A stretch of 32,317 nt of DNA from Vulcanimicrobiota bacterium (GCA_003136355.1 PLED01000051.1:19445-51761); one strand, 5' to 3'; numbered from the stretch's first letter, positions 7,906-16,773 are shown. The notes: generated from the sequence alone by a model not told the origin. Program-made: numbers and translations.

Positions 7906-9056
7906 TGCCGTCGTATATGAAGGCGGGCGAGCTCCCGCCGAAACGTCACATTCAATTCCGCCGTCCCGACGGCGAGCTTTACGCCGAAGAATTGTTTTCG
8001 ACCAAGGGGTTTGAAAGCGCGTACTCGCTGCTCTACCACCTGCGCCCGCCGACCGCGACCCTTGAAGTCCAGCCATGGAAACGACCCGCCGTCGAACTAG
8101 TACCCAACGAGCCGCTGCGCAACCGCCATTTCAAGACGGCAGAGATTCCCGCGGGCAAAGACGCGATCGAAGCGCGCACGCCGGTGCTCGGGAACTCCGA
8201 CGTGCTAATGAGCGTCTCGGAAACCGCGGCGCCGATGGAGTACTTCTATCGCAACGTCGGCGGCGACGAACTGCTCTTCATCCACCGCGGACAGGGCACG
8301 ATCCAAACGCCTTTCGGTAACCTCGACTACCGCGCCCGGGATTACGTGCTGCTCCCCACGGGAACCACATATAAGGTTTTGCCGGAATCGCCGACCCGCA
8401 TGCTCGTCTACGAAAGCAGCGGCATGATCACGATTCCGCGCAAGTTCCGCAACGACTTCGGCCAACTCGAGGAACATGCGCCTTACTACGAGCGCGACTT
8501 CCGTGCTCCCGAGCTGCGAGCCCCAATCGCCAAAACGGGCGAATTCGAAGTGCGCGTCACCAACGCCGGCCGGAACGCCGTCTACACGGTGCAGAATCAT
8601 CCGTGCGATGTGATCGGGTGGGACGGCTATTGCTATCCCTACGCCTTCAACCTCGACGAATATGCACCGGTGACCGGAAAGCTCCACCAGCCGCCGCCCT
8701 CGCATGCAACGTTTGAAGCGCCCGGAGCCGCATTTTGCGCCTTCGTGCCGCGCATGTTTGATTATCATCCCCTCGCGATTCCGATTCCGTACAACCACTC
8801 GAGCGTCGATTGCGACGAAGTGCTCTACTACGTTAGCGGGAATTTCATGAGCCGGCGCGGCGTCGAGGAAGGCTCGATCACGCTGCATGCAGCCGGCGCT
8901 CCGCATGGCCCGCAGCCCGGAGCCGTTGAAGCGAGTCTTGGAAAAACCTCGACCGACGAAATTGCGGTGATGGTCGACACGTTCGCTCCGCTGCAGATCG
9001 CCAAGCCCGCGCTTAAAGTCGAGGACGATGACTACTATCGTTCGTGGATCTCGTAG
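7905..9056 (+). CDS. hmgA: homogentisate 1,2-dioxygenase
   Basis: A cytosolic Fe(II) dioxygenase that opens the ring of homogentisate to give 4-maleylacetoacetate in tyrosine/phenylalanine breakdown. Its 383 residues are shorter than the human type (about 445) but fit the compact bacterial branch. By spacing to the known cupin ligands, the iron site is H298 (PYNHSS), E305 (DCDEV) and H334 (PHGPQPG). H298 to H334 is 36 residues, as in the human enzyme, while the Glu sits one residue further on. The ATG overlaps the PEBP stop by one base (TGATG). It belongs with hppD and fah on either side of the convergent junction. Confidence 0.93.
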   Translation: MPSYMKAGELPPKRHIQFRRPDGELYAEELFSTKGFESAYSLLYHLRPPTATLEVQPWKRPAVELVPNEPLRNRHFKTAEIPAGKDAIEARTPVLGNSDVLMSVSETAAPMEYFYRNVGGDELLFIHRGQGTIQTPFGNLDYRARDYVLLPTGTTYKVLPESPTRMLVYESSGMITIPRKFRNDFGQLEEHAPYYERDFRAPELRAPIAKTGEFEVRVTNAGRNAVYTVQNHPCDVIGWDGYCYPYAFNLDEYAPVTGKLHQPPPSHATFEAPGAAFCAFVPRMFDYHPLAIPIPYNHSSVDCDEVLYYVSGNFMSRRGVEEGSITLHAAGAPHGPQPGAVEASLGKTSTDEIAVMVDTFAPLQIAKPALKVEDDDYYRSWIS

Positions 9057-9062
9057 CCGGAT

Positions 9063-9446
9063 ATGCTTCCAACACCGGCGCCTTCCCCCACGATCGACCC
9101 GTGCAATCATCCGCCGGCGATCGTCAGTAAAGCGCCGCTCAGATCCTACGGAGCATTTCCGCTCACCGCAATACCGATTGGAAGATATGGATCTTCGCGG
9201 ATGCCGCCGGACCCGCTCTCAGCCCAGCTGCCGCAGCGGGAGCCCCTAGCGGTAACTTTGGACGTGCTGATCGATGCCGCGGGAAGGCCGCTCGTAGCTC
9301 GCGTCGTGACGACAAGTAGCGACACGTCTTTCGACCGCGCCTCGATCGACGCCGCCATGCGTTCAACATATTCCGCCGGAAAGACGAAGTGCGCTTTCGT
9401 TACGGCGCATTATACGTTCGATGAAACCCTTGGGGCTGCGCTCTAG
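9063..9446 (+). CDS. small TonB C-terminal-domain-like protein
   Basis: A 127-residue protein. Residues about 60-125 look like the TonB energy-transducer C-terminal domain: a strand with LDVLIDAAGRP, then VVTTSSDTSFDRASIDAAM, then a final YTFDETL strand. The first 50 residues are Pro-rich and show neither a membrane anchor nor a signal peptide, which is odd for a TonB-like protein. It follows hmgA by 6 nt and is in the same reading frame, separated only by the hmgA TAG and two codons. Its own TAG shares bases CTAG with the fah stop on the other strand. The gene is likely real; its function is unknown. Confidence 0.65.
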   Translation: MLPTPAPSPTIDPCNHPPAIVSKAPLRSYGAFPLTAIPIGRYGSSRMPPDPLSAQLPQREPLAVTLDVLIDAAGRPLVARVVTTSSDTSFDRASIDAAMRSTYSAGKTKCAFVTAHYTFDETLGAAL

Positions 9447-10693
9447 CGCGGCGGTAAAATCTTTCCCCTCACTTCGCCGAATCCGATTCTTGGTTTTCCT
9501 GCCGCCTCGCAGTACCCGGTTAAAGTCACTTCATCTCCGTCTTCCAAAAAGCGCCGCTCTTCACCCGACGCGAGCTTCAACGGCTTCGTGCCGCGCCACG
9601 TGAGTTCGATCAAACTTCCGTAAGAGGCAGCATCGGGACCGGAGATCGTTCCCGACGCAAACAGATCGCCGGGCGATATCGTTGCGCCGTTAGAGGTCGC
9701 GTGCGCGAGTTGCTGCGCCATGCTCCAGTAGAGATATTTAAAGTTCGAGCGCGAGATGACTTCGCCCTCAGCGCTTTCGCCGCGCATCTTCTCCGTTCGC
9801 AGCGCGATCTCTAACGCGATATCGTAGTTCCAGTCTTGCGCGGCGTGCAGATAGGGCAGCGGCGCGGGATCCTGTTTGGGCGGCGCGGTACGGTACGGCT
9901 CGAGCGCGTCGAGGGTCACTACCCACGCAGAGATCGACGTCGCAAAGGATTTCCCGAGAAACGGCCCGAGCGGCTGATATTCCCAGGCCTGGATGTCGCG
10001 CGCGCTCCAGTCGTTTACGAGCACCAGGCCGAAAATGTGTTCTCGCGCGCGATCGATCGGAACCGGCTCGCCGAGCGCGTTACCGCGGCCGGTGACGAAT
10101 CCGACTTCGAGTTCGATATCCAGCATCGCCGTCGGCGCGAACTCCGGCTCGCCGTTTTCCTGTTTGATCTGTCCGCGCGGCCTGACGACCGGCGTACCGT
10201 CGACGACAACCGTTCCCGCGCGTCCGTGATAGCCGACCGGCAGCCGCCGCCAATTCGGGAGCAGCGGCTCGGTGCCGGGCCGCATGATCTTTCCTAAGTT
10301 AGTCGCGTGTTCTAAAGACGAATAGAAATCAACGTAGTCGCGCACTTCAAAGGGCATGACCATGCGCGCCGAATCACGCGAAACAATGAAGTTCGCGCGG
10401 TCCTCCGATGCGATCGGAGACGAACTCGCAAGCAGCTCCTGGAGCCGGCTGCGCACATCGGCCCACGCTTTACGCCCGAGTCCGAGTAACTCGTTCAACG
10501 AAGCGGCGCGCAAGGCGTCGCTGAGGGTAGAATCGCTAAACAAGCCGGCGCGCGACGCCGCGTGCACGTCGAAGATCACATCGCCGATCGCCACGCCGAT
10601 ATGCGCTCCATCCGAAGCGCTGAAAACGCCGTAGGGTAAATTCTCGAGCGGAAATCCGGACCCGGCCGGAACCGGAAACCAAGACTCAGCCAC
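9443..10693 (-). CDS. fah: fumarylacetoacetase
   Basis: This enzyme hydrolyses 4-fumarylacetoacetate to fumarate and acetoacetate, the last step of tyrosine catabolism. Its 416 residues match the family (about 420). Visible landmarks are DFYSSLEHATNLG with the catalytic His, the metal-binding DIELEVGF, NDWSARDIQAWEYQPLG, and LGKSFATSIS with the active-site Lys. The start is GTG at 10693, sharing one base with the TAG stop of the upstream unknown gene, so the two are translationally coupled. It converges on the TonB-like gene. Confidence 0.97.
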   Translation of the reverse strand: MAESWFPVPAGSGFPLENLPYGVFSASDGAHIGVAIGDVIFDVHAASRAGLFSDSTLSDALRAASLNELLGLGRKAWADVRSRLQELLASSSPIASEDRANFIVSRDSARMVMPFEVRDYVDFYSSLEHATNLGKIMRPGTEPLLPNWRRLPVGYHGRAGTVVVDGTPVVRPRGQIKQENGEPEFAPTAMLDIELEVGFVTGRGNALGEPVPIDRAREHIFGLVLVNDWSARDIQAWEYQPLGPFLGKSFATSISAWVVTLDALEPYRTAPPKQDPAPLPYLHAAQDWNYDIALEIALRTEKMRGESAEGEVISRSNFKYLYWSMAQQLAHATSNGATISPGDLFASGTISGPDAASYGSLIELTWRGTKPLKLASGEERRFLEDGDEVTLTGYCEAAGKPRIGFGEVRGKILPPR

Positions 10694-11625
10694 TACGCAA
10701 GCAATCCAAGTGCGGTGAGATCGTCAACGGGTTCGCTGAAGCTGCAGCTGCCGTAGGAATGAAAGCGGTTTGTGCGCGTATCGCGCAACGCATCCGCGCC
10801 GATCAAAGTCTCTCGCCAGCGCAATCCACCCGGATCCAAAGCGAAGTGGCCCGCGTCTTCATCTTCCAGTGCGGCGATGACGCTGTCTGCGCCGGCTCCT
10901 TGCCGCACGAGTGCGGCTGCCGTCAGCACGTTCAGAAATCCGTGCATCACGAAACCGCTTTCTTCATTGTATCCGCGGACCGGATGATGCAGCCCGGCCG
11001 TCGCCTTAAGGGCGACGTCTTCTTCGGCCGCGGCGCGCAGAAACGTCGCGATATCATACACCGTTGGGATTGAAGAAGCAGTAACTCCACCGCACCGGAG
11101 TTTGGCGCGCAAGTGGTGCCGTTTCATCGACGCCAACGCGCCGGGCAGCAGCGCGTTGCGCCGTTCGTGCTGCGGCAGCTCTATATATGAAGAAAGATCG
11201 CTCAGGCCGCTTTGTGCGAGCGCAGCTGAATATTGTCCGATCGCGGCGTCGTAGGTTTCGCGTTGTGAAAGCGGCGGCGGCAGCGGCAACTCGAGCGCTT
11301 CAATCGCCACGCCCGATGCTTTGTGCGCTGCGACGCGCTGCAGTGACGACTGTACCGCTGCAAACCAGGTCCGCGAGTCATCTGCTGTCCCGGCAATCAC
11401 GCTCAACGGAACCGGCGCGGGCGCAGACTGCAGCAGTTCGCCGAGCCGCGATTCCGGCACGATAAATCGCGCGAGCATCCACGCGTGCGGTCCGCGGCGA
11501 GCTCCGGCATACTCGGCAAGCGCCGCCTCCATTCCCAGCTGCGCCGGAGGAAAGAGCCCGGCGTAGTCGATCAACCCGGCAAACGCCGCGCGGAGAGCTG
11601 CCGAAGACGTCGCGGAGGTCGCCAT
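10693..11625 (-). CDS. conserved protein of unknown function in the tyrosine-degradation cluster
   Basis: A 310-residue protein that I recognise only as a conserved hypothetical type. It has no signal or membrane segment. Alternating strand-like stretches ending in charged or Gly motifs suggest a TIM-barrel-like enzyme. Candidate active-site motifs are YAGLFPPA near the N-terminus, K175-L-R-C178-G-G, K207-A-T-A-G-L-H213-H214-P, M-H228-G-F-L-N, and the C-terminal G-S-C294-S-F-S-E-P. The ATG at 11625 was chosen because upstream sequence in this frame is antisense to hppD. It is coupled to fah (shared base), divergent from hppD, and fills the place where a maleylacetoacetate isomerase gene would be expected. 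That role is only a hypothesis. Confidence 0.85.
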   Translation of the reverse strand: MATSATSSAALRAAFAGLIDYAGLFPPAQLGMEAALAEYAGARRGPHAWMLARFIVPESRLGELLQSAPAPVPLSVIAGTADDSRTWFAAVQSSLQRVAAHKASGVAIEALELPLPPPLSQRETYDAAIGQYSAALAQSGLSDLSSYIELPQHERRNALLPGALASMKRHHLRAKLRCGGVTASSIPTVYDIATFLRAAAEEDVALKATAGLHHPVRGYNEESGFVMHGFLNVLTAAALVRQGAGADSVIAALEDEDAGHFALDPGGLRWRETLIGADALRDTRTNRFHSYGSCSFSEPVDDLTALGLLA

Positions 11626-11667
11626 ATACAGGGCCGCTTCGGTCGGCTCGCTAAGTGCCCTTCTGCG

Positions 11668-12783
11668 ATGTCCGCGCTCACATCCCCAAAAACGCATCCG
11701 CTCGCGAAGATCGACTGGGATTATGTCGAGTTTTACACCGGCAATGCCAAACAGTCGGCGCATTATTATTGTTCCGCATTCGGATTCGAACAAATCGCCT
11801 ATGCAGGCCCCGAAACCGGCGTACGGGATCGCGCGTCGTACCTGCTCGCGCAAAACAATCTCCGCTTCGTGCTCACTTCGAGCTTGCTGCCGGACGACGA
11901 GATCACGCGGCACGTTGCGCTGCATGGCGACGGCGTGAAAGATATCGCGATTCTCGTTGAAGACTGCCGCGCAGCCTTCGATGCGGCCGTGGCCGGGGGC
12001 GCGCGCGTCGTTTCGGAACCCGCCGAGGTTTCCGACCAAGACGGCCGGGTTGTAAAAGCCACCATCGCCACCTATGGCGACACGGTGCATAGTTTCATCG
12101 AACGCAAGAACTATCGCGGCGTATTCATGCCGGGTTTCGTCGCTCAGGCTAAGTCGCTGCGGCACGTCACCAACCCGGAACTCTTGGCAATCGACCATTG
12201 CGTCGGCAACGTCGGCTGGGGCGAGATGGATACCTGGGGCGACTTTTACGCGCGCGTCTTCGGATTCTCGCAGCTGGTATCGTTTGACGACAAAGATATT
12301 TCCACCCAGTATACGGCGCTGCGATCAAAAGTTATGACCGACGCCGAGCACCGCGTCAAATTCCCTATCAACGAACCCGCGCAAGGAAAGAAGAAATCAC
12401 AAATCGAGGAGTACCTCGATTTCTACCGCGGCGCCGGCGTTCAGCATATCGCTATCCGTACGGACGACATCATCGCGACGATTCGGGCCCTCAAGGAAAA
12501 CGGGGTCGAGTTCCTCGATACGCCGGATACGTATTACGACGACCTCGAAGCGCGTGTCGGAAGGATCGACGAAGCGACGCAGATTCTGCGCGACCTGCGC
12601 ATTCTGGTCGATCGCGACGATCGCGGCTACATGCTGCAGATCTTCACCAAACCGTTGCAAGACCGGCCGACCGTCTTCTTCGAAATCATCCAGCGTAAGG
12701 GCAGCTTGAGCTTCGGTAAGGGAAACTTCAAAGCGCTTTTTGTCTCCATTGAAAAAGAGCAGGAACGCCGGGGAACGCTGTGA
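11668..12783 (+). CDS. hppD: 4-hydroxyphenylpyruvate dioxygenase
   Basis: An Fe(II) enzyme converting 4-hydroxyphenylpyruvate, O2 and water to homogentisate and CO2. The 371 residues form the usual pair of vicinal-oxygen-chelate domains. The iron ligands are H177 (AIDHCVGN), H260 (GVQHIAIRT) and E339 (FFEIIQRKG). The C-terminal gate region ends with GNFKALF as in the family. The ATG at 11668 is chosen; the longer open frame upstream is antisense to the divergent unknown gene. The 42-bp gap to that gene must hold both promoters, but no clear -35/-10 pair is seen. The stop overlaps deoC (GTGA). First gene of a seven-gene run. Confidence 0.97.
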   Translation: MSALTSPKTHPLAKIDWDYVEFYTGNAKQSAHYYCSAFGFEQIAYAGPETGVRDRASYLLAQNNLRFVLTSSLLPDDEITRHVALHGDGVKDIAILVEDCRAAFDAAVAGGARVVSEPAEVSDQDGRVVKATIATYGDTVHSFIERKNYRGVFMPGFVAQAKSLRHVTNPELLAIDHCVGNVGWGEMDTWGDFYARVFGFSQLVSFDDKDISTQYTALRSKVMTDAEHRVKFPINEPAQGKKKSQIEEYLDFYRGAGVQHIAIRTDDIIATIRALKENGVEFLDTPDTYYDDLEARVGRIDEATQILRDLRILVDRDDRGYMLQIFTKPLQDRPTVFFEIIQRKGSLSFGKGNFKALFVSIEKEQERRGTL

Positions 12784-13658
12784 GCGTCACGGTCGACGCG
12801 GTCATGCTCGAAGCGCGCGCCGGTTCGCTGGCGAAGCGCTCGATCAAAACGACTGCGAAGGTCGCCGGCATCCGGTTGGCGATCGGCTGCATGGATCTCA
12901 CCACGCTCGAAGGCAAAGACTCGCACGGGCGCATCCGGTCGCTCTGCGCAAAAGCGCTTCATCCGGCGCCGCATTTGCCCGACGTGCCGAGCGTGGCCGC
13001 GGTCTGCGTCTATCCGAATCTCGTGCCGGCCGCCAAGGAAGCACTGCGCGGAACCAGCGTCAAAGTTGCGTCGGTCGCGACGGCGTTTCCGAGCGGTCAG
13101 TCTTCTATGGAAGTAAAGCTTGCGGACACCGCGGCCGCGATAGCGGCGGGCGCGGACGAAATCGACATGGTTATCGATCGCGGTGCATTTCTTTCGGGCT
13201 ACTACCGCGCAGTGTACGACGAAATCGTCGCGATAAAAGCAGCGTGCGGGCCGGTGCATTTAAAAGTTATTCTTGAAACCGGCGAGCTCGGAAGCTATGA
13301 CGCAGTTCGGCGGGCGAGCGATCTCGCGCTCGAAGCCGGCGCGGATTTCATCAAGACCTCCACCGGCAAGGTGGGAACCAACGCCACCTTCCCCGTCGCC
13401 GTAACGATGTGCGAAGCGATTCGCGACTACGCGCGGCGCACGGGCCGGCGCGCCGGTTTGAAAGTTGCCGGCGGCGTGCGCAACACCAAGCAGGCCATGA
13501 CGTATTTGGTCATTATAAAGGAAACGCTCGGCGAATCGTGGCTCACGCCGGACCTTTTCCGGATCGGCGCGAGCTCGCTGCTCGACGATCTTCTTATGCA
13601 GTATGAAAAGCAGTTGACCGGCCACTATGCCGGGCGCGACTACTTCCCGATGGATTAA
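12780..13658 (+). CDS. deoC: deoxyribose-phosphate aldolase
   Basis: This enzyme splits 2-deoxyribose 5-phosphate into glyceraldehyde 3-phosphate and acetaldehyde in deoxynucleoside breakdown. A TIM barrel of 292 residues, longer than the E. coli type (259) because of an N-terminal and internal extension. The Schiff-base lysine is K192 in DFIKTSTGK, the second active-site lysine is K228 in LKVAGGVRNT, and the acid-pair Asp is in ADEIDMVID. The GTG start overlaps the hppD stop by 4 nt. The following aldehyde dehydrogenase would oxidise the acetaldehyde it makes. Confidence 0.96.
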   Translation: MSVTVDAVMLEARAGSLAKRSIKTTAKVAGIRLAIGCMDLTTLEGKDSHGRIRSLCAKALHPAPHLPDVPSVAAVCVYPNLVPAAKEALRGTSVKVASVATAFPSGQSSMEVKLADTAAAIAAGADEIDMVIDRGAFLSGYYRAVYDEIVAIKAACGPVHLKVILETGELGSYDAVRRASDLALEAGADFIKTSTGKVGTNATFPVAVTMCEAIRDYARRTGRRAGLKVAGGVRNTKQAMTYLVIIKETLGESWLTPDLFRIGASSLLDDLLMQYEKQLTGHYAGRDYFPMD

Positions 13659-13672
13659 GGCAGACCTAACAC

Positions 13673-15109
13673 ATGGCGATCTTCGAATACGCGCCCGCGC
13701 CTGAAACCGTCAAGGCTCCGATTCGCGAGCAGTACGGGCTCTTCATCGACGGCAAGTGGACCGCGCCGCGCGGCGGACAATATTTCGAGACCGTCAATCC
13801 CGCCACCGAAGAAACGCTCGCGCGCGTGGCCCACGCCGGCGACGAAGACGTCGACCGCGCCGTGCGCGCGGCGCGCAAAGCGTACGACAAGTATTGGCGC
13901 AAGATGCGCCCGGCCGATCGCGCCAAGTATATCTACCGTATCGCGCGCGCGATCACGGAGCGCTCGCGCGAACTTGCGGTGCTCGAAACGATGGACGGCG
14001 GCAAGCCGATCAAAGAGTCGCGTGATTTCGACATCCCGCTCTCGGCCGCGCACTTCTTCTATTACGCGGGCTGGGCGGATAAACTCGAATGGGCGATGCG
14101 CGCGGGCGAAGAGCCCAAGCCCATCGGCGTCGCCGGACAGATCGTGCCGTGGAATTTCCCGCTGCTCATGGCGGCATGGAAGGTCGCGCCGGCACTGGCC
14201 TGCGGCAACACGATCGTTCTGAAGCCCGCCGAGACGACGCCGCTGACCGCGCTCGCGCTCGCGCAAATTGCGGCCGAAGCCGGCCTGCCGCCGGGCGTGC
14301 TCAACGTCATCACCGGGGACGGAGCGACGGGAGCCGCACTCGTGGGTCATCCCGACGTCGATAAGATCGCGTTCACCGGCTCGACCGAAGTCGGTAAAGC
14401 CATTGCGCGTTCGACCGCCGGCAGCGGGAAACGCCTAACGCTTGAGCTCGGCGGAAAAGCGGCGCACATTGTTTTCGCCGATGCGCCTATGGATCAAGCC
14501 ATCGAAGGCATCGTCAACGGAATCTATTTCAATCAGGGTCACGTGTGCTGCGCCGGCTCGCGTCTGCTGGTGGAGGAAAGCGTCCACGAACAGATCGTCG
14601 TGCGCCTGACCGACCGCATTCAAACGCTGCGTTTGGGAGATCCGCTCGACAAGAACACCGACGTCGGCGCGATCAATTCTAAAATGCAGTTGGACAAAAT
14701 CAAAGAGTTGGTCGGAACCGGCATCGACGAAGGCGCCGTTCTCGTTCAGCAATCCTGCGAGTTACCGGAAAGGGGGTTCTTCTTTCCCGCCTCCTTCTTC
14801 ACGAACGTCCAGCAGTCGCACCGGATCGCGCGTGAGGAAATTTTCGGCCCGGTTCTTTCCATTCTTACTTTTCGAACGCCCGAAGAAGCCGTCGAGAAGG
14901 CGAACAACACGCCTTACGGCCTTTCCGCGGGCATCTGGACCGACAAAGGAAGCAAAAACATGTACATCGCGCAGTATTTGCGCGCAGGCGTGGTATGGTG
15001 CAACACGTTCAACCAATTCGATCCGAGCTCGCCGTTCGGCGGATTCCGCGAGTCCGGATTTGGGCGCGAGGGTGGCGTCCACGGCTTACGTGAGTACCTG
15101 GCCCACTGA
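13673..15109 (+). CDS. NAD(P)+-dependent aldehyde dehydrogenase
   Basis: A 478-residue ALDH-superfamily enzyme. The N-terminal cofactor domain includes PWNFPLLMAAWKVAPALA and FTGSTEVGK. The general base is E258 in LELGGK and the catalytic thiol is C292 in GHVCCAGSR. The C-terminal EEIFGPV and PFGGFRESGFGRE motifs are intact. Placement 14 nt after deoC suggests oxidation of acetaldehyde released from deoxyribose phosphate. A truncated, catalytically dead relative lies about 9 kb downstream (23834-24712), like the second half of ALDH16-type proteins. The stop overlaps the GGDEF-EAL gene by 20 nt. Confidence 0.95.
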   Translation: MAIFEYAPAPETVKAPIREQYGLFIDGKWTAPRGGQYFETVNPATEETLARVAHAGDEDVDRAVRAARKAYDKYWRKMRPADRAKYIYRIARAITERSRELAVLETMDGGKPIKESRDFDIPLSAAHFFYYAGWADKLEWAMRAGEEPKPIGVAGQIVPWNFPLLMAAWKVAPALACGNTIVLKPAETTPLTALALAQIAAEAGLPPGVLNVITGDGATGAALVGHPDVDKIAFTGSTEVGKAIARSTAGSGKRLTLELGGKAAHIVFADAPMDQAIEGIVNGIYFNQGHVCCAGSRLLVEESVHEQIVVRLTDRIQTLRLGDPLDKNTDVGAINSKMQLDKIKELVGTGIDEGAVLVQQSCELPERGFFFPASFFTNVQQSHRIAREEIFGPVLSILTFRTPEEAVEKANNTPYGLSAGIWTDKGSKNMYIAQYLRAGVVWCNTFNQFDPSSPFGGFRESGFGREGGVHGLREYLAH

Positions 15110-16769
15110 CCCCCGCGCTTTCGAATCACTCTTCGAGGCCACGCCCAGCGCGATCTTCGCGCTTGATCGCGCGGGTCGCATCGTTGGAGCAAACGCCGCC
15201 GCCTCGGAGCTAACCGGCTATTCCCGCGACGAGCTCATCGAGCTCGACATCTCGCAGCTCGCGCAAGAGTCGATTGCGTTCGTCAGCGACGCGCTGACCG
15301 CGGCGGAAAAACGCGAGGCCACCACTGCCGAAATGGATTTTCAGCGCAAAGATTCCTCGCTTGTCCCCGTGCAAGTGACGACCATTCCGATCCTCGACGG
15401 AAAACACGCCGGAGGCGTGTTCTTCCGCGTCGAGGAGGCGCACTACCTCACCGAGATGCGGCGCACGCGCGCGCACATGCGCACGCTCGCGTATTACGAT
15501 TCCTTGACCGGTCTTCCCAACCGGATCTTCTTCCAAGAACGCCTGCGTGACGCGTTGGAACACGCGCCAGGACAATTACCGTGCGTCGCCCTGCTCTTTC
15601 TCGACGTGGATCGGTTCAAGGATATCAACGATACGCTCGGGCATGCGCTTGGCGATCGTTTTTTGCAGCTGGTCGGAGAGCGGTTGGTGCTCCTGGTCAA
15701 GAATCGCGGCGTGGTTGCGCGGCTTGGCGGCGACGAGTTCGTCGTGCTGGCTCCATGCGCCGGTGGCGACGGAGTGCGCGAGCTTGCCGAAGAGCTGCTG
15801 GCAGCGGCCGCTCTGCCATACCGCATCGAAGGCTACGAACAGTTCATCACCACGAGCATCGGCATCTCGGTCTATCCGGAGGACGGCCGCAACGACCAAA
15901 CGCTGATCAAAAACGCCGACATCGCGATGTATCACGCGAAGGAAAAAGGGCGGAATGCGTATTTCTTTTATGACGAAGCGCTGGAAGCTCCCATTCGCAG
16001 CCGCCTCGCGCAAGAACAACAGCTCCGGCACGCGCTCAAACATGACGAGTTCGTGCTGCAGTATCAACCGATCGTGCGGATTGCCGACGGCAACCCGATC
16101 GTCGCCGTCGAAGCTCTCGTGCGGTGGAACCATCCGTCTGAAGGCATGATGGGACCCGACGCGTTCATTCCGGCAGCGGAGGCGAGCGGCCTGATCGTTC
16201 CGCTCGGAGAGTGGGTGCAGAAAACCGGCGCCGGGCAAATGCGCGAATGGCAGGAGCGGTTTGGATTTCTCGTGCTGGCGATAAATATTTCGGCGCGGCA
16301 ATTTCACCAGCGCGATCTCTGCGAGCGGCTGGTCGAAATCGTCACCGGAGCCGGCTTGCCTCCGCAAGCAATCGAAGTGGAGATTACCGAGAGCATGGCT
16401 CTATTCGATGCGGAGCATGCGGTCGAAACGATTCACGGATTGAAGCGGATCGGGGCGCAGATTGCGATCGACGACTTCGGCACGGGTCACTCGTCGCTGA
16501 ACTATCTGCGCAAATTCGATGCGGATCACATCAAGATCGACCGCTCTTTCGTGGCCGGCATAGGCGGCCCGGGCAGCGACGACTCCATTGTGAAGGCGAT
16601 CATCGCGATGGGACACAGCTTGGGGCTGAAGATCATCGCCGAAGGCGTGGAGATTCCCGAGCAGTACGAGTTCCTACGCGCACAGGGGTGCGATTTGGTC
16701 CAAGGGAACCTCTTTGCTCCTCCCATGGACCCCTCACAACTCGAAAAACTGCTGGCTGCCAAAGCGTGA
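15090..16769 (+). CDS. PAS-GGDEF-EAL protein (c-di-GMP synthesis/turnover)
   Basis: A cytosolic signalling protein of about 559 residues with no transmembrane segment. The PAS domain (about 10-120) contains IVGANAAASELTGYSRDEL. The GGDEF domain has an intact G213-G-D-E-F217 but no RxxD inhibitory I-site in the usual place. The EAL domain starts its signature at E341-A-L. The EAL metal and catalytic residues are kept: NISARQF, EITES, DDFGTGHSSLNYL, KIDRSF, EGVE and QGNLFAPPM. Both cyclase and phosphodiesterase activity are therefore possible. The start is one of two in-frame GTGs (15072 or 15090); I chose 15090, 20 nt before the ALDH stop. It is unusual in a catabolic operon, where the PAS may sense redox state or a metabolite. 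Confidence 0.94.
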   Translation: MSTWPTDPRAFESLFEATPSAIFALDRAGRIVGANAAASELTGYSRDELIELDISQLAQESIAFVSDALTAAEKREATTAEMDFQRKDSSLVPVQVTTIPILDGKHAGGVFFRVEEAHYLTEMRRTRAHMRTLAYYDSLTGLPNRIFFQERLRDALEHAPGQLPCVALLFLDVDRFKDINDTLGHALGDRFLQLVGERLVLLVKNRGVVARLGGDEFVVLAPCAGGDGVRELAEELLAAAALPYRIEGYEQFITTSIGISVYPEDGRNDQTLIKNADIAMYHAKEKGRNAYFFYDEALEAPIRSRLAQEQQLRHALKHDEFVLQYQPIVRIADGNPIVAVEALVRWNHPSEGMMGPDAFIPAAEASGLIVPLGEWVQKTGAGQMREWQERFGFLVLAINISARQFHQRDLCERLVEIVTGAGLPPQAIEVEITESMALFDAEHAVETIHGLKRIGAQIAIDDFGTGHSSLNYLRKFDADHIKIDRSFVAGIGGPGSDDSIVKAIIAMGHSLGLKIIAEGVEIPEQYEFLRAQGCDLVQGNLFAPPMDPSQLEKLLAAKA

Positions 16770-16773
16770 TCTC

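Noticed and set aside
8205-9110. Long minus-strand frame of 301 codons
   Set aside because: Antisense shadow of hmgA; composition is Arg/His-rich, typical of shadow frames.
11626-12198. N-terminal extension of the minus-strand frame of the fah-coupled gene across hppD
   Set aside because: It is entirely antisense to hppD, whose catalytic residues are all in place; the internal ATG 11625 gives a sensible protein.
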